A program made the position numbers and the translations under genes. A stretch of 64,000 nucleotides of DNA from Paramoeba atlantica. Lineage: Eukaryota > Discosea. The notes under the pieces are model-generated. The model did no database searches, had not been told where the DNA came from, and saw only the letters and a program-made list of their open reading frames with translations. The stretch spans positions 1 through 64,000 of the forward strand of contig CDRNVI010000065.1 in assembly GCA_977017575.1 (NCBI GenBank), read 5' to 3'. Positions 39,683-49,361 of this stretch are shown here, in pieces (positions within the stretch are counted from its first letter, which is position 1; every line of letters begins with the position of its first letter).

Positions 39683-41290
39683 TCATAATTTTTTTTCCCT
39701 TTTTCCAAAGTAAGCTCTCTTAAAATCGACCGCGTCACAAATGGCTGGAAAAATTGCTGCAACAAAAAGTAAGAATCGAGAAGCGTCGGTACTGTCACGA
39801 ACATCCACACCAGCTTCCATGAGAAGAGTATTCATGTCAGAATAAATAGTTTCCTCATTCTCCGGAAGTAGGGAAAAACTTTGGATCTGCTGTGTTACAT
39901 GTGAACTCAATTGATCGCTTCGGAAGATGGCGAGTGCTAGTCGTTGACATGCATCACGTAGAATAAATTTAGCGCCGAAACCGACCCCGGAAAGTGCAGA
40001 TGATGTGAGCATGGCAATCTCCTCAAAGAATGTCGTTGAATTGGTTGAGGTTGATCGGATACTAAAAGATACGTCTTCGATGTAACCAGAACGAACGTGA
40101 AAAGATGTTTTTTCTATCCCACGATTATGTAATATCTTCTGCCAAAGAGAGTCTTCCCTTTGACCCTTCAAATTCAGTTTACTACATAAGGAAACTTGGA
40201 ACACAGCTCCTGCACCCCGAATCCATTCCCAAGAGCCCAACTCTTTTATTCGATGGTGTATATCAGCGCATGAATGTTCCCCAGAATCCACTTTTTGAAT
40301 TTCTCCTTGTACATTCTGTGTCTTGCAATTTGTTTTAAGTGCTGTGAAAAGGTTCTTCCCTGGAGCAACATGGTCGTATACATCATAGGCGCAGTAACTT
40401 CCATTCGACCCGTATTCCGTCCAAAAGGCTTCCTGTACGAGTTCACTGGTCAAGAGAAAGAGATCGGACTGGGGCGTGCAGTCTAAAGAATTCCCAGAAG
40501 CCTGAACCAGATTGGTGACTGAGCTTCGGACAGAGGGAGATCCCTTGGACTGCACCTCACAAGAGGACTGATTTTGAAAGAGGGGCCGTAGGGATTCACT
40601 AACTTTTGCGAGGTCCGAGTGTACAAGGATGGTTCCGTGATGATAGGCCGCTCTGTGTACAATGCGCATAGCACTACCAGTAATTTTCTTTCCCGCAACA
40701 AATAAATCGCTTCGTGGCGTGCTCGTTATATCAAGGCTTGACTCGCTCTTTCCGTTTTGTTTCAATTGTGTGTAAATTAACTTTTCAACTGCTTGGCGTA
40801 CGACACCAAGGCTTCTCGCAGGATTGTATTTAGATCGAGAGGTAATAATACTAAAGCAAAGACACCCGGAATCGTGATACACACAACCACCACCGCTAAT
40901 ACGACGCAACACAAGTGGACTTGTACTGGCGCCATCGTTAAAATGCATTTCTTCTGGGTGCAAATGTCTTGTTTCCATCCAGGAAACCTGATTTCGACCC
41001 ATGACAACGCACGGGTATCTACTGCGGTAGAGAAACAGAATAGATCCCAAAGAATCTACTCTAGGGTTGGTGTCGCAAACTCCGTAGACTGTCGGAAACA
41101 GCCGGAGCAACTGCTCTTCAAGAGCGAAATGAACGGTCGGATGCAGTCCTTGGCAATCGTCCTTGACGTAGGCTGTGTCCAGGCATCGAAGAACACAATT
41201 ACGCCCACTGGCTATGTGATGAGAGACATCGGCAAGGCAAGCCTCTAAATTTTGAGCTAATCCAGCGCTACTTAATGCAACAATTGTCAT
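39683..41290 (-). CDS. Lipoate-protein ligase, LplA type
   Basis: 535 residues. The biotin/lipoyl-ligase fold shows RRISGGGCVYHDSGCLCFS (129-147, the lipoyl-AMP binding RR-x-S-G-G-G motif) and SDLFVAGKKITGSAMR (194-209) with the catalytic Lys. A C-terminal accessory domain contains KELGSWEWIRGAGAVFQV, as in bacterial LplA. The enzyme attaches lipoate via lipoyl-AMP to the E2 and H proteins of mitochondrial dehydrogenases and glycine cleavage. The protein is longer than LplA (~340 residues) because of inserts after residue 230 and a C-terminal extension. The upstream start is the first ATG; no clear presequence. Confidence 0.9.
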   Translation of the reverse strand: MTIVALSSAGLAQNLEACLADVSHHIASGRNCVLRCLDTAYVKDDCQGLHPTVHFALEEQLLRLFPTVYGVCDTNPRVDSLGSILFLYRSRYPCVVMGRNQVSWMETRHLHPEEMHFNDGASTSPLVLRRISGGGCVYHDSGCLCFSIITSRSKYNPARSLGVVRQAVEKLIYTQLKQNGKSESSLDITSTPRSDLFVAGKKITGSAMRIVHRAAYHHGTILVHSDLAKVSESLRPLFQNQSSCEVQSKGSPSVRSSVTNLVQASGNSLDCTPQSDLFLLTSELVQEAFWTEYGSNGSYCAYDVYDHVAPGKNLFTALKTNCKTQNVQGEIQKVDSGEHSCADIHHRIKELGSWEWIRGAGAVFQVSLCSKLNLKGQREDSLWQKILHNRGIEKTSFHVRSGYIEDVSFSIRSTSTNSTTFFEEIAMLTSSALSGVGFGAKFILRDACQRLALAIFRSDQLSSHVTQQIQSFSLLPENEETIYSDMNTLLMEAGVDVRDSTDASRFLLFVAAIFPAICDAVDFKRAYFGKREKKL

Positions 41291-41520
41291 ACATAGTTGT
41301 ATGTTAAAAAATCATTGATCTATCAATTTTACAGAATCTGTAAACATTTTACAGAATCTCTCAGATGTAATATTTTTTTTAATGTATTAAAAAATATAAA
41401 AAATTGAGTTCACGTAGTTGCCAACAAGAGCAAAAAAATTAAATAAATAAACCATTGAAAACGGGATGTTTATATTAAACATTGTTTATGAACATATTAT
41501 AAACTTTGTAATTATACATA
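41291..41520. other. A/T-rich intergenic, lipoate ligase upstream region
   Basis: Contains the repeated ACATTTTACAGAATCT (about 41343-41360). No gene recognised. Confidence 0.4.
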
Positions 41521-42264
41521 CAGGGGTGAAAACTTCCATCTGGGGGGGTCTAAAATTTGCAAAACTTTTTCAATTTCGGAAAATAATACCGCATTCGAGA
41601 GCTTTCGCAGAGTTGCATGTCTTTGCACTGGTAGCTTTTGACGTATCAAATTAGAACTCCAAATACCGAATAGGCCAAAAAAGCAAATTATCACTTAAGG
41701 AATAATAAAAAATCTCAGATATTTTTAGGAAACATTATTTTAAAACCCGTGTCGCATCCACAATATGCACCCTTCTTTTCTACGATGATTCTACAACGTT
41801 TTCTGAAGTTTTTAAACTTATTATCAAACTTATCTTTGTCTTTTGCCTGAAGTTTATCGTAAAAAACATGAATCATTCCACCCAGAGTTTCACAGTTCCC
41901 TAGTGAACCCAAATACTTTGGTAAGTCCGGGAATAAGACTGTGTTTTCTCGAAGTCGGCCACAAGCAGTAATCTTTGGTGTTCTTTAATCTTCCCTGGCA
42001 AGCATAAGAACGGGCGTTCGAAACACCATGAGAATTCCTTGAGCGAACTCGCTTTTGGGGCGTAAAATGGGGCAAAAATGAAAAATTGCCATATTTTCAC
42101 AAGGAAAAAAACATGTTTTTTTCTCATCGGGTTAAATCTTTCAAGCCGAGCGTTCCGAATACGCCAAAGACATACAACTCTGCGAGACCTCTCCAATGCG
42201 CTATTATTTTCCAAAATTGGACAATTTTTACAAAATTTAGACCCTCCCTAGATGGAAGTTTTCA
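41521..42264. mobile_element. TA-flanked foldback MITE A, copy 2 (one end altered)
   Basis: Begins CAGGGGTGAAAACTTCCATC after TA (41519-41520). The other arm at 42177-42264 is its complement (CAACTCTGCGAGACCTCTCC through AGATGGAAGTTTTCA), but the last bases have been replaced by a TTCAGAACAATCCGGCGAA repeat. The ~500-bp centre is unique to this copy. Confidence 0.82.
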
Positions 42265-42320
42265 GAACAATCCGGCGAATTTCAGAACAATCCGGCCCTT
42301 TCAGAACAATCCGGCGAATA
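42259..42320. repeat. Three TTCAGAACAATCCGGC repeats
   Basis: Three short direct repeats of ~19 bp that overwrite the right end of the MITE A copy. Confidence 0.8.
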
Positions 42321-42787
42321 GTTCTTATGTGACTAGGAAAGTGCAAGAGACGTTGTGAAGAAGATGCTCAGTATTGCAACATTGAACGTGACCACTTCAA
42401 AGCCGAAGAAGAGAGAGAGAAGAAAAGTAGTTTTTAAAGGACGCAGCTAATCAACGACGATACGGCTTGCATAAATTATGGGATGATTTTTCATAGTCGT
42501 TGCGCACAGACATACGCAGTAGTACACATGAGGGGCTGCGGGTCGCGAGGTTTCGCATGCACAATAATTTTGTAGGGGTGATCACCGGAAAATATTGATT
42601 ATCTATGCCTTATTTTAGCGAAGTGTTCTTTTGATTTATGTACACATCCATGTATACTGTACCCCAGTTATCAGTCACCCCTCCCCCCCCCCCCTATTTA
42701 TCAGCCACTATTTGGCACTTCGTTTTTTTTTTCGTCGACCACCCCCCCTAGTTATCTGTCACATTTTAAAAATAGTAATTTTAAAAA
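42321..42787. other. Intergenic, low complexity
   Basis: Includes GTACACATGAGGGGCTGCGGG (about 42522), a word shared with 30395 and 45425, and C-runs and T-runs near 42680-42750. The beginning (42355-42400) encodes KMLSIATLNVTTSK, the start of a LINE endonuclease-like domain, too short to call. Confidence 0.4.
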
Positions 42788-42828
42788 TCCAGGCATAAAG
42801 GGGCGAGGGAGATACCAAGCAACAGACA

Positions 42829-44654
42829 CACCCTGGAGTAAGTGGCTTGTAAGTTACAATAGCCCACTTACAAGGTTGTAAGTTACAATTTTAACTTACA
42901 GCCTTGTAAGTAAATTTCAGGACATGTAAGTAAGAAATAATTCCTTAACATTTAGCAAATTGGGTAAATTGGTGGCGCATTCAAGAGCAACGAAAGGCAT
43001 GTTCACATAAAATGGGGCAATGATGATGGATATGACACCTATTTTCAATATTCAGGACAAAACAAGAAGACGCATATGTCTTTGTGTAAGACGTTAGTAA
43101 GCACAAGTAAGCAAGTTAGTGAAGTAGTATGTGAATTAATGCAACGGCTATCCTTTTTCATTCGTTTATGTACTCGCTGGTTGCCTGGCTAAGTTAAAGG
43201 AGTGCTCTGTTCGATCATGCAGGAAGTGATTTCAATGATAATGTAACGGTCTAGTAAAAGTATATAAAGATATATTGTAAAAAACAACGTCGTGCGATCG
43301 CTTTTCTTTCATGGTACACGTATTTTAAGATAAAAAACGTGAATTCGAATACCTAGAGAGGGTTTACGTAACACTAAGTAAAACCACAGAAAAGTTAGAT
43401 ACGACGTATAAAAAACGTTGCTGTGGACGGGAAAAGCTCGGGAAGGTGAGGTGCGCTATACCCCAACACTGTCGTACAATGCCCCTGACCTCCGGCCACG
43501 TTCGTGTCCGCCAAAATATATTGCAATAACAATCTTGAAAAGAGATATCATGCTGTATTCGGAACAGAACAATAATCGCATAGTATTTAATTTAAGGACT
43601 TATTCCTCGACGTCAAAGTCTTTATAATCCCCCACAAAAAACTTATTAAGGTTTCCTCTGATGAACATTTGGGTAGCAATCATGTCGGAATCTAAGCATG
43701 ACTGTCTGGGGTCATACTTCCACCCCATTATGGATAAAAGAGAACCGCAAGCAGTTACAATGGGAGGCACCAAGTAGTGTCTAGCTGCTTCGTATATAGC
43801 AGGGAACTTATCGCAACCAAGTCTCCGACCATTTCCACGCAGTGGTATGTTGCTCAGGGTGCCACTCATAATTTTGGCATGTTATGTAGTCTGACCACTC
43901 CCCGGCGCTGATTTGAAATAAGGGCTCACCGCTATGGAAAAGATCGTTTGCTTCGCTTGGAAAAGATCGTTTGGACAACCTGATTGTCCGAGGTATGTTC
44001 GTTAACTTGATCATCCAGTATCTGTTCTTATGTTGGGTATATGTTTGAATACACTTGCTGTGAAATATGGTAAAACACAGGTTGCACACTGCGTGACGCC
44101 TCTGATTCGCAGGGTCTTTTAAATATGTGCCGGCTTCGGATCTACGATCCAATTCCTTTTTACATGATTTTGATTTAACGTCATCGGTAAACGAGCAAAG
44201 CTCATAGGAGAAAAAATTGTGCAGCTTCCCATGTTTTAGAGGGTCTTTCACGTTTCCGGTGTGTGTTTTAGACTTCGTAGTGTTCCTGGTTGGGGTGAGC
44301 TCCGAGGACAGTGCAGCTTGAGACCGCGACTCAAGCAATGAGCCGGAGAGATCCTGAGAAATTAGTCTCCGCACCTGAGAAGCACTTGGTGTTGCCGGTG
44401 ACGCTTTTGAATTTGCCATTTCCTGTGATTCAGTTTGGTTGTCGGACGACCGCTTAGTTCTGGAACGTGTACTTGCCTTGCCTGGGCTCATAAGGATAAG
44501 GTATAACAGTTGAAGACTTGACAAAAAACTAGTTTATTGCAATAGCATCTTTGATTACTTTCATCTACAATAAGTTTAATGAAACAAAAAAAATACATTA
44601 TACTACATTGTAGGTTGTAAGTTGTAACTTACAAGCCACTTACTCCAGGGTGTG
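42829..44654. mobile_element. hAT-like DNA transposon, short derivative
   Basis: 1.83 kb with perfect or near-perfect 33-bp terminal inverted repeats beginning CACACCCTGGAGTAAGTGGC (42829-42861 and 44622-44654), flanked by the 6-bp duplication AACAGA (42823-42828 and 44655-44660). The empty site is known from the intact arm of MITE B. Subterminal copies of CTTGTAAGTTACAA lie inside the left end. It carries the interrupted gene at 43600-44524. The length and a missing catalytic core suggest that it is non-autonomous. Confidence 0.85.
43600..44524 (-). pseudogene. Transposon protein: BED-finger-like and hAT dimerisation fragments
   Basis: On the minus strand the first frame (44524-43808, 238 residues) has a Ser/Thr/Lys-rich N-terminus and a BED-like finger around HAVCNLCFTIFHSKC followed by TYTQHK. 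The second, overlapping frame (43869-43600) encodes KFPAIYEAARHYLVPPI and QMFIRGNLNKF, the pattern of the hAT C-terminal dimerisation domain. The catalytic RNase H-like core between them is absent. The two parts are out of frame with each other, so it is a decayed or internally deleted transposase gene, or spliced. Confidence 0.65.
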
Positions 44655-44827
44655 AACAGATGTAGCAGATTCCCACTGAAAAGAAGTCGTATCTCCTGCA
44701 CGAGAAATGTCTACCTATGCACTTGCTAGCTCGGAGTCAACTTCGTGCAGGGAAATACGATTTCTTTTCAGTGGGAATCTGCTACATCTGTTGCTTGGTA
44801 TCTCCCTCGCCCCTTTATGCCTGGATT

Positions 44828-45309
44828 ATACAAAAACACTTTCGTCGTATCAATCAGAAAATTCGTGGACCTCATGGCGGCTACGGTTGACAAAACAATG
44901 CCAATCTTCTTCTAAAAAGTGGCTTCTGAAGGCTTCTGAAAAAATGGCCATCGGGCCATCCCCTGGAAAAGTGGCCAGCTGGCCACTCCCGGAAAAGTGG
45001 CTAGCTGACTCTTTTTTCACGTCTTCTGACCCTTTTGAAAAATAAAAGATGCGGTGCAGATTGCGTTGGTTTTCATGTATGGATCATTGTGCGTGAATCA
45101 TCAGTATGAATATGCCACATACATTAATGTAGATCTCTTAAAAATTTCAATGAAGAGAACCAAAGCCTGTGTAGTCGTGGTTGTGGCGTTGTTGAAACGA
45201 TTTTTGAAAGACGTTAAAATGAATTTATCCAGCACTGAGTATTGCTGTATTTCTATTCTGTTTGCTGAGTTGTTGGACGACAAACACTTGAGAATGGCTT
45301 TGAGGGATT
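44828..45309. other. Intergenic with GTGGCCAGCTGGCCACT block
   Basis: A ~60-bp block of AAAAGTGGCCAGCTGGCCAC-like repeats (44943-45011) resembles the minisatellite at 25797-25922. The rest holds only short frames without supporting features. Confidence 0.45.
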
Positions 45310-45425
45310 TTAGCTGAGTTTCGCGAGGTTTCACCGAGGTTTCACGAGGTTTCACCGAGGTTTCAACAAGGTTTCACCGAAGTTTCACGAGGTTTCACTG
45401 AGGTTTCGCGAGGTTTCACCCGCAG
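45310..45425. repeat. 12-bp GAGGTTTCACCG minisatellite
   Basis: About nine imperfect copies of CGAGGTTTCACC/CGAGGTTTCACG, followed by CCCGCAGCTCCTCACATGTA, the reverse complement of the GTACATGAGGGGCTGCGGG word found at 42522 and 30397. Confidence 0.9.
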
Positions 45426-45899
45426 CTCCTCACATGTACTACGCTCATAAAAATGAACATTGCAAGGTACATCACAAGTATAAGGAGGAATCATCAAAAC
45501 ACCGTCTATCATAGATTTCATAGAAAAAGCTCTTCCTTGTCTTGCCGCACGAACGAACATGTCTTAATTTTATCCGACAGTATGAAAAACTGCGACCTAA
45601 TGACTCTTCTGAGGCCCTGCTAACCGTTTTTCCTTGTCCGAAAATCTTTAACATTAAAGAGAAAAAAGTTGTCGAGCAAAATGTGGGGAATAATACGCAC
45701 GGCAGTACATGAGAATCCCTTTTTCGGGCCTGCGGTGAACGCAGGTATAAGGACCTTATACTGTCTCACCCCATCATCTTTCGTGAAGAGTGTGCTTTTT
45801 CTGTCTGAATCACTCCATAAAACACTGGACACTGTTAACCCCAAAAGGAGATGTCCCGTAATTAACGGATCCCGCATTCATGTTCCGCACGGTACACGA

Positions 45900-47745
45900 C
45901 TACTCCACCCCCCTGTGTCCCCTCCCCACCCCACACTGCGCACAATACGCCCTCCACACATTCCCCATCAACACCCCCACCGTCACCGGACCCACCCCAC
46001 CCGGAACCGGACTCACCCACGACGCCACCTCCACCACCTCCTCCATCACCACCTCCCCTCCTCCTCCCTTGATCCTCCCCCCCGTCCCCCCCTCCCCCTC
46101 CCCCCTCCCCCTGCCTCCCCCCACATCCACCACCACCGCGCCCCTCTTCACCCACCCCCTCCCCACCCCTTGCGGTACCCCCGCCGCGCACACCAGCACG
46201 TCCCCGCGGGACGCCCACCCCATGGCGCCCGCACTCGTGGGGTCCACGAGGGAGACCGCGGGGAGGGCGGCGCGGAGCAGGAGGCGTGCGAGGGGGAGGC
46301 CGACGACGGGGGAGGTGCTGAGGACGACGACGTGGGGGGAGGGGGGGGAGGGGGGGAGGATGTGGTGGGCGGTGAGGAGGGTGAGGATCGCGAGGGGGGT
46401 GCAGGGGAGGAGGGGGGGGAGGGGGGGTGATGGGGAGGGAGATGAAGGTGAGGGAGATGGGGGAGATGGGGAAGATGGGGAAGAAAAGGAGGAAGATGGG
46501 GAAGATGAGGAGGAAGAAAAGGAGATTTCGTGTTGTTGTTGTTGTTGTTTTTGGGTTTCGGAGGGTAATGTGGGGTTTGGAGGGGATGGAAAGGAGGTTG
46601 CGGCTTGTTGTTTGTTTTGGGTTTCGGAGGGTAATGCGGGGTTTGGAGGGGATGGAAAGGAGGTTGCGGCTTGTTGTTTGTTTTGGGTTTCGGAGGGTAA
46701 TGTGGGGTTTGGAGGGGATGGAAAGGAGGTTGCGGCTTGTTGTTCGTTTTGGGTTTCGGAGGGTAAGGCGGGGTTTAGAGGGGATGAAAAGGAGGTTTCT
46801 TTTGGTTCGTTTTGGTTTCCAGTGGATAACGAGGGGACTGTAGGGGAAGAAAGGGAGGTTGCTGCTTGTTGTTCGTTTTGGGTTTCAGGGGATAATGCGG
46901 GGTTTAGAGGGGATGAAAAGGAGGTTTCTTTTGGTTCGTTTTGATTTCCAGTGGATAACGAGGTGTTCGGAGGGGATAAAAAGGAGGTTTTAGCTTGTTG
47001 TTCATTAGAGGATAACGAGGGGTTTGAGGAAGACACATACATGTCCTTTTTAGAGGAGAGGTTGGTGTTTTCAGAGGGACAAGAGGGCGGTAATTTATGA
47101 TTGGATGAAAGTGAATCAGAGTTGAACCTTTTTTCAGAGGTAGAGGCGTCAGAGATGAATCCTTTTTCGAAGGAACGCCGCTTATTTTTAGAAAAAGAGG
47201 AATCCAAGGAGAATTCCTGTTCAGTGGTACAATTAGAAGTGATCGAGGAAAAAGAAGAGGAGGAAGCAGCATCAAATAAACCGGAAGTATGTACAAAAGG
47301 ATAAGAAGAGGAAAAAGACAACGGTGTGGTGTCACACCATAGCTTTCCTGTGTTTACGTAGTGTACCCCGTCCACGTCTTTGGCAGGGGAGATGGCGGAG
47401 AAGGTGGTAGGGGAAATCAGGGAAGGGGGAAGGGGAGAAAGGAGAAGGATACCATGGGTGGAGGGATCATGGTTGAGTATGGAGAGCTGGGCATAGAGCT
47501 GGGCCGCGGAGGCATTCGCGGGGAGGGGGTACGACCGGACACGGATGCCGCAGTAAGCGGCGCACTTTTTTGTGGCCCTGAGGTAGCACTGGGCATCGGG
47601 TGGTTCCCCAACGTGGACCACGGCGAGGCCCGGGGGAGGGAGGGAGATCTTAGAGGCGAGGCATTGGGCTCGGTGCGTGGAGATAAGATTTTTGACGTTT
47701 TCACGTAGGGTAGATGCAATTGCAATCCCGCTGAGTAATTTTGCC
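45900..47745 (-). CDS. FolD/MTHFD-type methylenetetrahydrofolate dehydrogenase with large internal insert
   Basis: The open frame starts in-frame at about 47745 with KLLSGIAIASTLRENV then GLAVVHVGEPPDAQCYL, the FolD N-terminus. No ATG lies in this part, so a first exon upstream is likely; an AG acceptor after a T-rich tract sits at 47746. The catalytic domain continues with SPAKDVDGVHYVNTGKL. After a ~290-residue Ser/Pro/Gln insert with 22-residue repeats (about 46540-47330), the Rossmann domain resumes: PCTPLAILTLL, VVVLSTSPVVGLPLARLLL, WVSPVPGGVGPVTVG. The family interconverts 5,10-methylene-, methenyl- and formyl-tetrahydrofolate. The usual catalytic Lys (Y-x-x-x-K) is Thr and the Gln of V-Q-L-P-L is Leu, while the D-V-D-G Asp is kept, so cyclohydrolase activity is doubtful. 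The 3' part is very GC-rich. Confidence 0.8.
46553..47015. repeat. 66-bp minisatellite inside the FolD gene
   Basis: About seven units with a period of 66 bp (22 codons; consensus residues SPPNPALPSETQNKQQAATS). The first units are nearly identical, later ones more varied. Because the period is a multiple of three, the frame stays open. It makes up much of the insert between the two FolD domains. Confidence 0.9.
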
Positions 47746-48164
47746 CTACACAGCTTGTGAAAAAATAGGAGTGAAAGTGTTTTGCTAAAACTTATGAAAA
47801 CTTATGGAATTATTATAATGCGATACATACAATATGCTGTACAGAGACACGTAAACTACATAGAGATACGTGTTAGAACAAGCCATGACAAAAGTAAGGT
47901 TTAGATATAGTAAAGTTCAGATTTATTTGTGAAATACACTGCATACTGTACGCTAAAATCGCACTCAACGATCAATGGTCAAAGAAAAAAGATTCATTGG
48001 GCTGAGAAAACACAAGCAACGTATTTGGGGTGCCTATACTGTATAAGGCAAAGATTCGCGCTAAGTGCTTTGCCTTCCGTCCAAACATTAGAATACTGTA
48101 TCATAATTGGAATGTTCACATGACAACAACGAGGAAAATATGGTGAAATACTCATGAGCTTGCC
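47746..48164. other. Intergenic, possible first exon of the FolD gene
   Basis: On the minus strand an ATG at 47885 opens a short frame, and GTATGT (about 47842-47847), a common 5' splice-site sequence, lies downstream of it. An intron from there to the AG at 47746 could supply the missing start. This is tentative; otherwise nothing is seen. Confidence 0.35.
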
Positions 48165-49085
48165 TTATGAACCCAATGAAACAGCGTCCGTACTGGTAAG
48201 TTCAATGATTCCCGCTTGTGTGAGGCGTACGGCATCTTCATAAGTCATGACCCGTTGACTATCGGCCGCTTCGGCATTCATTCGAGGTTGCATAAATTTT
48301 ACTATCCTCCCTTTGATGCGGAAAGTGCCTGGTTTCATGTGGCATATCCGAGCCACAGGAGTGGGATCGTCGAAATCTACGAAACAGTACCCCTTACTTT
48401 GTGGAGTGTCCTCTGAATCATCGTTTTCATAGGCCATGCCTATGTTTTTCACGTTCCCATACGTGGAGAGCGCATCCTGTAGTTCGTCCAGCGTGAGCTG
48501 TGTACCCAAACACCCCAGATACAGCCGGTTGTGTAAGCTTTTATGATAGGCCGCAAGTGAGCTTCCGGCAAGCACCACCGCCTTTTCCGGATCTAAGAAC
48601 GGATATTCTTCCAGTCTCTCACAGCGTACGGGGTCTTCTTTTCGCGAAACATGACGTCTCTTCGGTGTTGGTGAGGAAGCGTCTCTTTGGGGTTTCATTC
48701 GATCTCCCTCCCAACGACCCCCACGTACGGGGCTCCCCCCCCCTCTCCGTGTGTCACGTGAAACGGGCTCTCGAGACCTCTCCCGGCGGGAAGCTGGATA
48801 GCGCGCCTCTGAATATCGCTCTCCGGTGCCTCGATCGCTATTGCCGTATCGCTCAGCGCTGCGTGGGTCGTGTCTCCGTCGTTCATCGTACTCCTTCGTG
48901 CCTGACTTTGCATCACGACGAGGACTTCGGTCATCGCGTCTTCTTTGCGAGTAGTCATAGTCGCGCCGTTCCCGGCTGCGGTGGGTTTCGCGACGGTCGA
49001 GTGAACCATTACGGGTCTCCCGGCGCCTCTCCCGACGAGAGTCATGTCTTGAATCGTTCCCATACGAGCGGTTTGAGCTGCCCAT
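48165..49085 (-). CDS. RS-domain protein with one RRM, splicing-factor-like
   Basis: 306 residues from the ATG at 49085. The frame stays open upstream, but that part does not resemble protein, and the Ser-Arg-rich domain begins right at MGSSNRS. Residues 1-150 are rich in Arg, Ser, Asp and Glu (RRERRRE, SRERRDYDY). An RRM follows: RLYLGCLGTQLTLDELQDAL with RNP-2, then KGYCFVDFDD with RNP-1, ending RIVKFMQPRMN. The layout (RS then RRM, G-x-C-F-V-x-F) fits nuclear pre-mRNA splicing factors such as the PUF60/U2AF65/RBM39 group. One RRM only is visible, so the exact family is open. The presence of such a protein agrees with at least some intron splicing in this organism. Confidence 0.72.
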   Translation of the reverse strand: MGSSNRSYGNDSRHDSRRERRRETRNGSLDRRETHRSRERRDYDYSQRRRDDRSPRRDAKSGTKEYDERRRHDPRSAERYGNSDRGTGERYSEARYPASRRERSREPVSRDTRRGGGSPVRGGRWEGDRMKPQRDASSPTPKRRHVSRKEDPVRCERLEEYPFLDPEKAVVLAGSSLAAYHKSLHNRLYLGCLGTQLTLDELQDALSTYGNVKNIGMAYENDDSEDTPQSKGYCFVDFDDPTPVARICHMKPGTFRIKGRIVKFMQPRMNAEAADSQRVMTYEDAVRLTQAGIIELTSTDAVSLGS

Positions 49086-49361
49086 GCGTGAGGTGAGGTA
49101 TATAAAAGGATGGGATAGTGTATGTGATGCTTGAATTACGCTATATAAAAAGGTTTTACCCCGTTGAAATAGTATTATTAGAGGTTGGACGGGATTTCTA
49201 TTGTTGTGTAAAATACAGTGGTATACACAGGCGGTAGTAAAATTTATAAAATGCAGTGTAGGTAAAGGTGTAGGAGGTAAAGTTAGTCTTGAGTCCATAA
49301 AAAACGCATCAAAACTTAGCATGTCGTTTTGGTTGAGATACAAGGAATAAACTGTGTCTGT

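Larger units (their letters stand above)
42788..44827. mobile_element. Foldback MITE B, copy 2, split by a hAT-like element
   Basis: Ends ATCCAGGCATAAAGGGGCGA (from 42789) and complement (to 44827). The arms then carry GAGATACCAAGCAACAGATG and GCAGATTCCCACTGAAAAGA, as in the copy at 24948. The native element would be ~214 bp. The rest is the inserted transposon at 42829-44654. Confidence 0.82.

Noticed and set aside
45669-46944. Long plus-strand Pro/Gly-rich frames opposite the folate enzyme gene
   Set aside because: They are antisense shadows of the GC-rich, repeat-rich FolD coding strand; only the minus frame has conserved domains.
47417-47725. Separate Pro/Ser-rich minus-strand protein at the FolD 5' end
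   Set aside because: It is in another frame over the conserved FolD N-terminus and has no recognisable features.
49086-49343. N-terminal extension of the RS-RRM protein
   Set aside because: The frame is open, but the residues have no RS bias or protein-like pattern; the ATG at 49085 fits the domain start.
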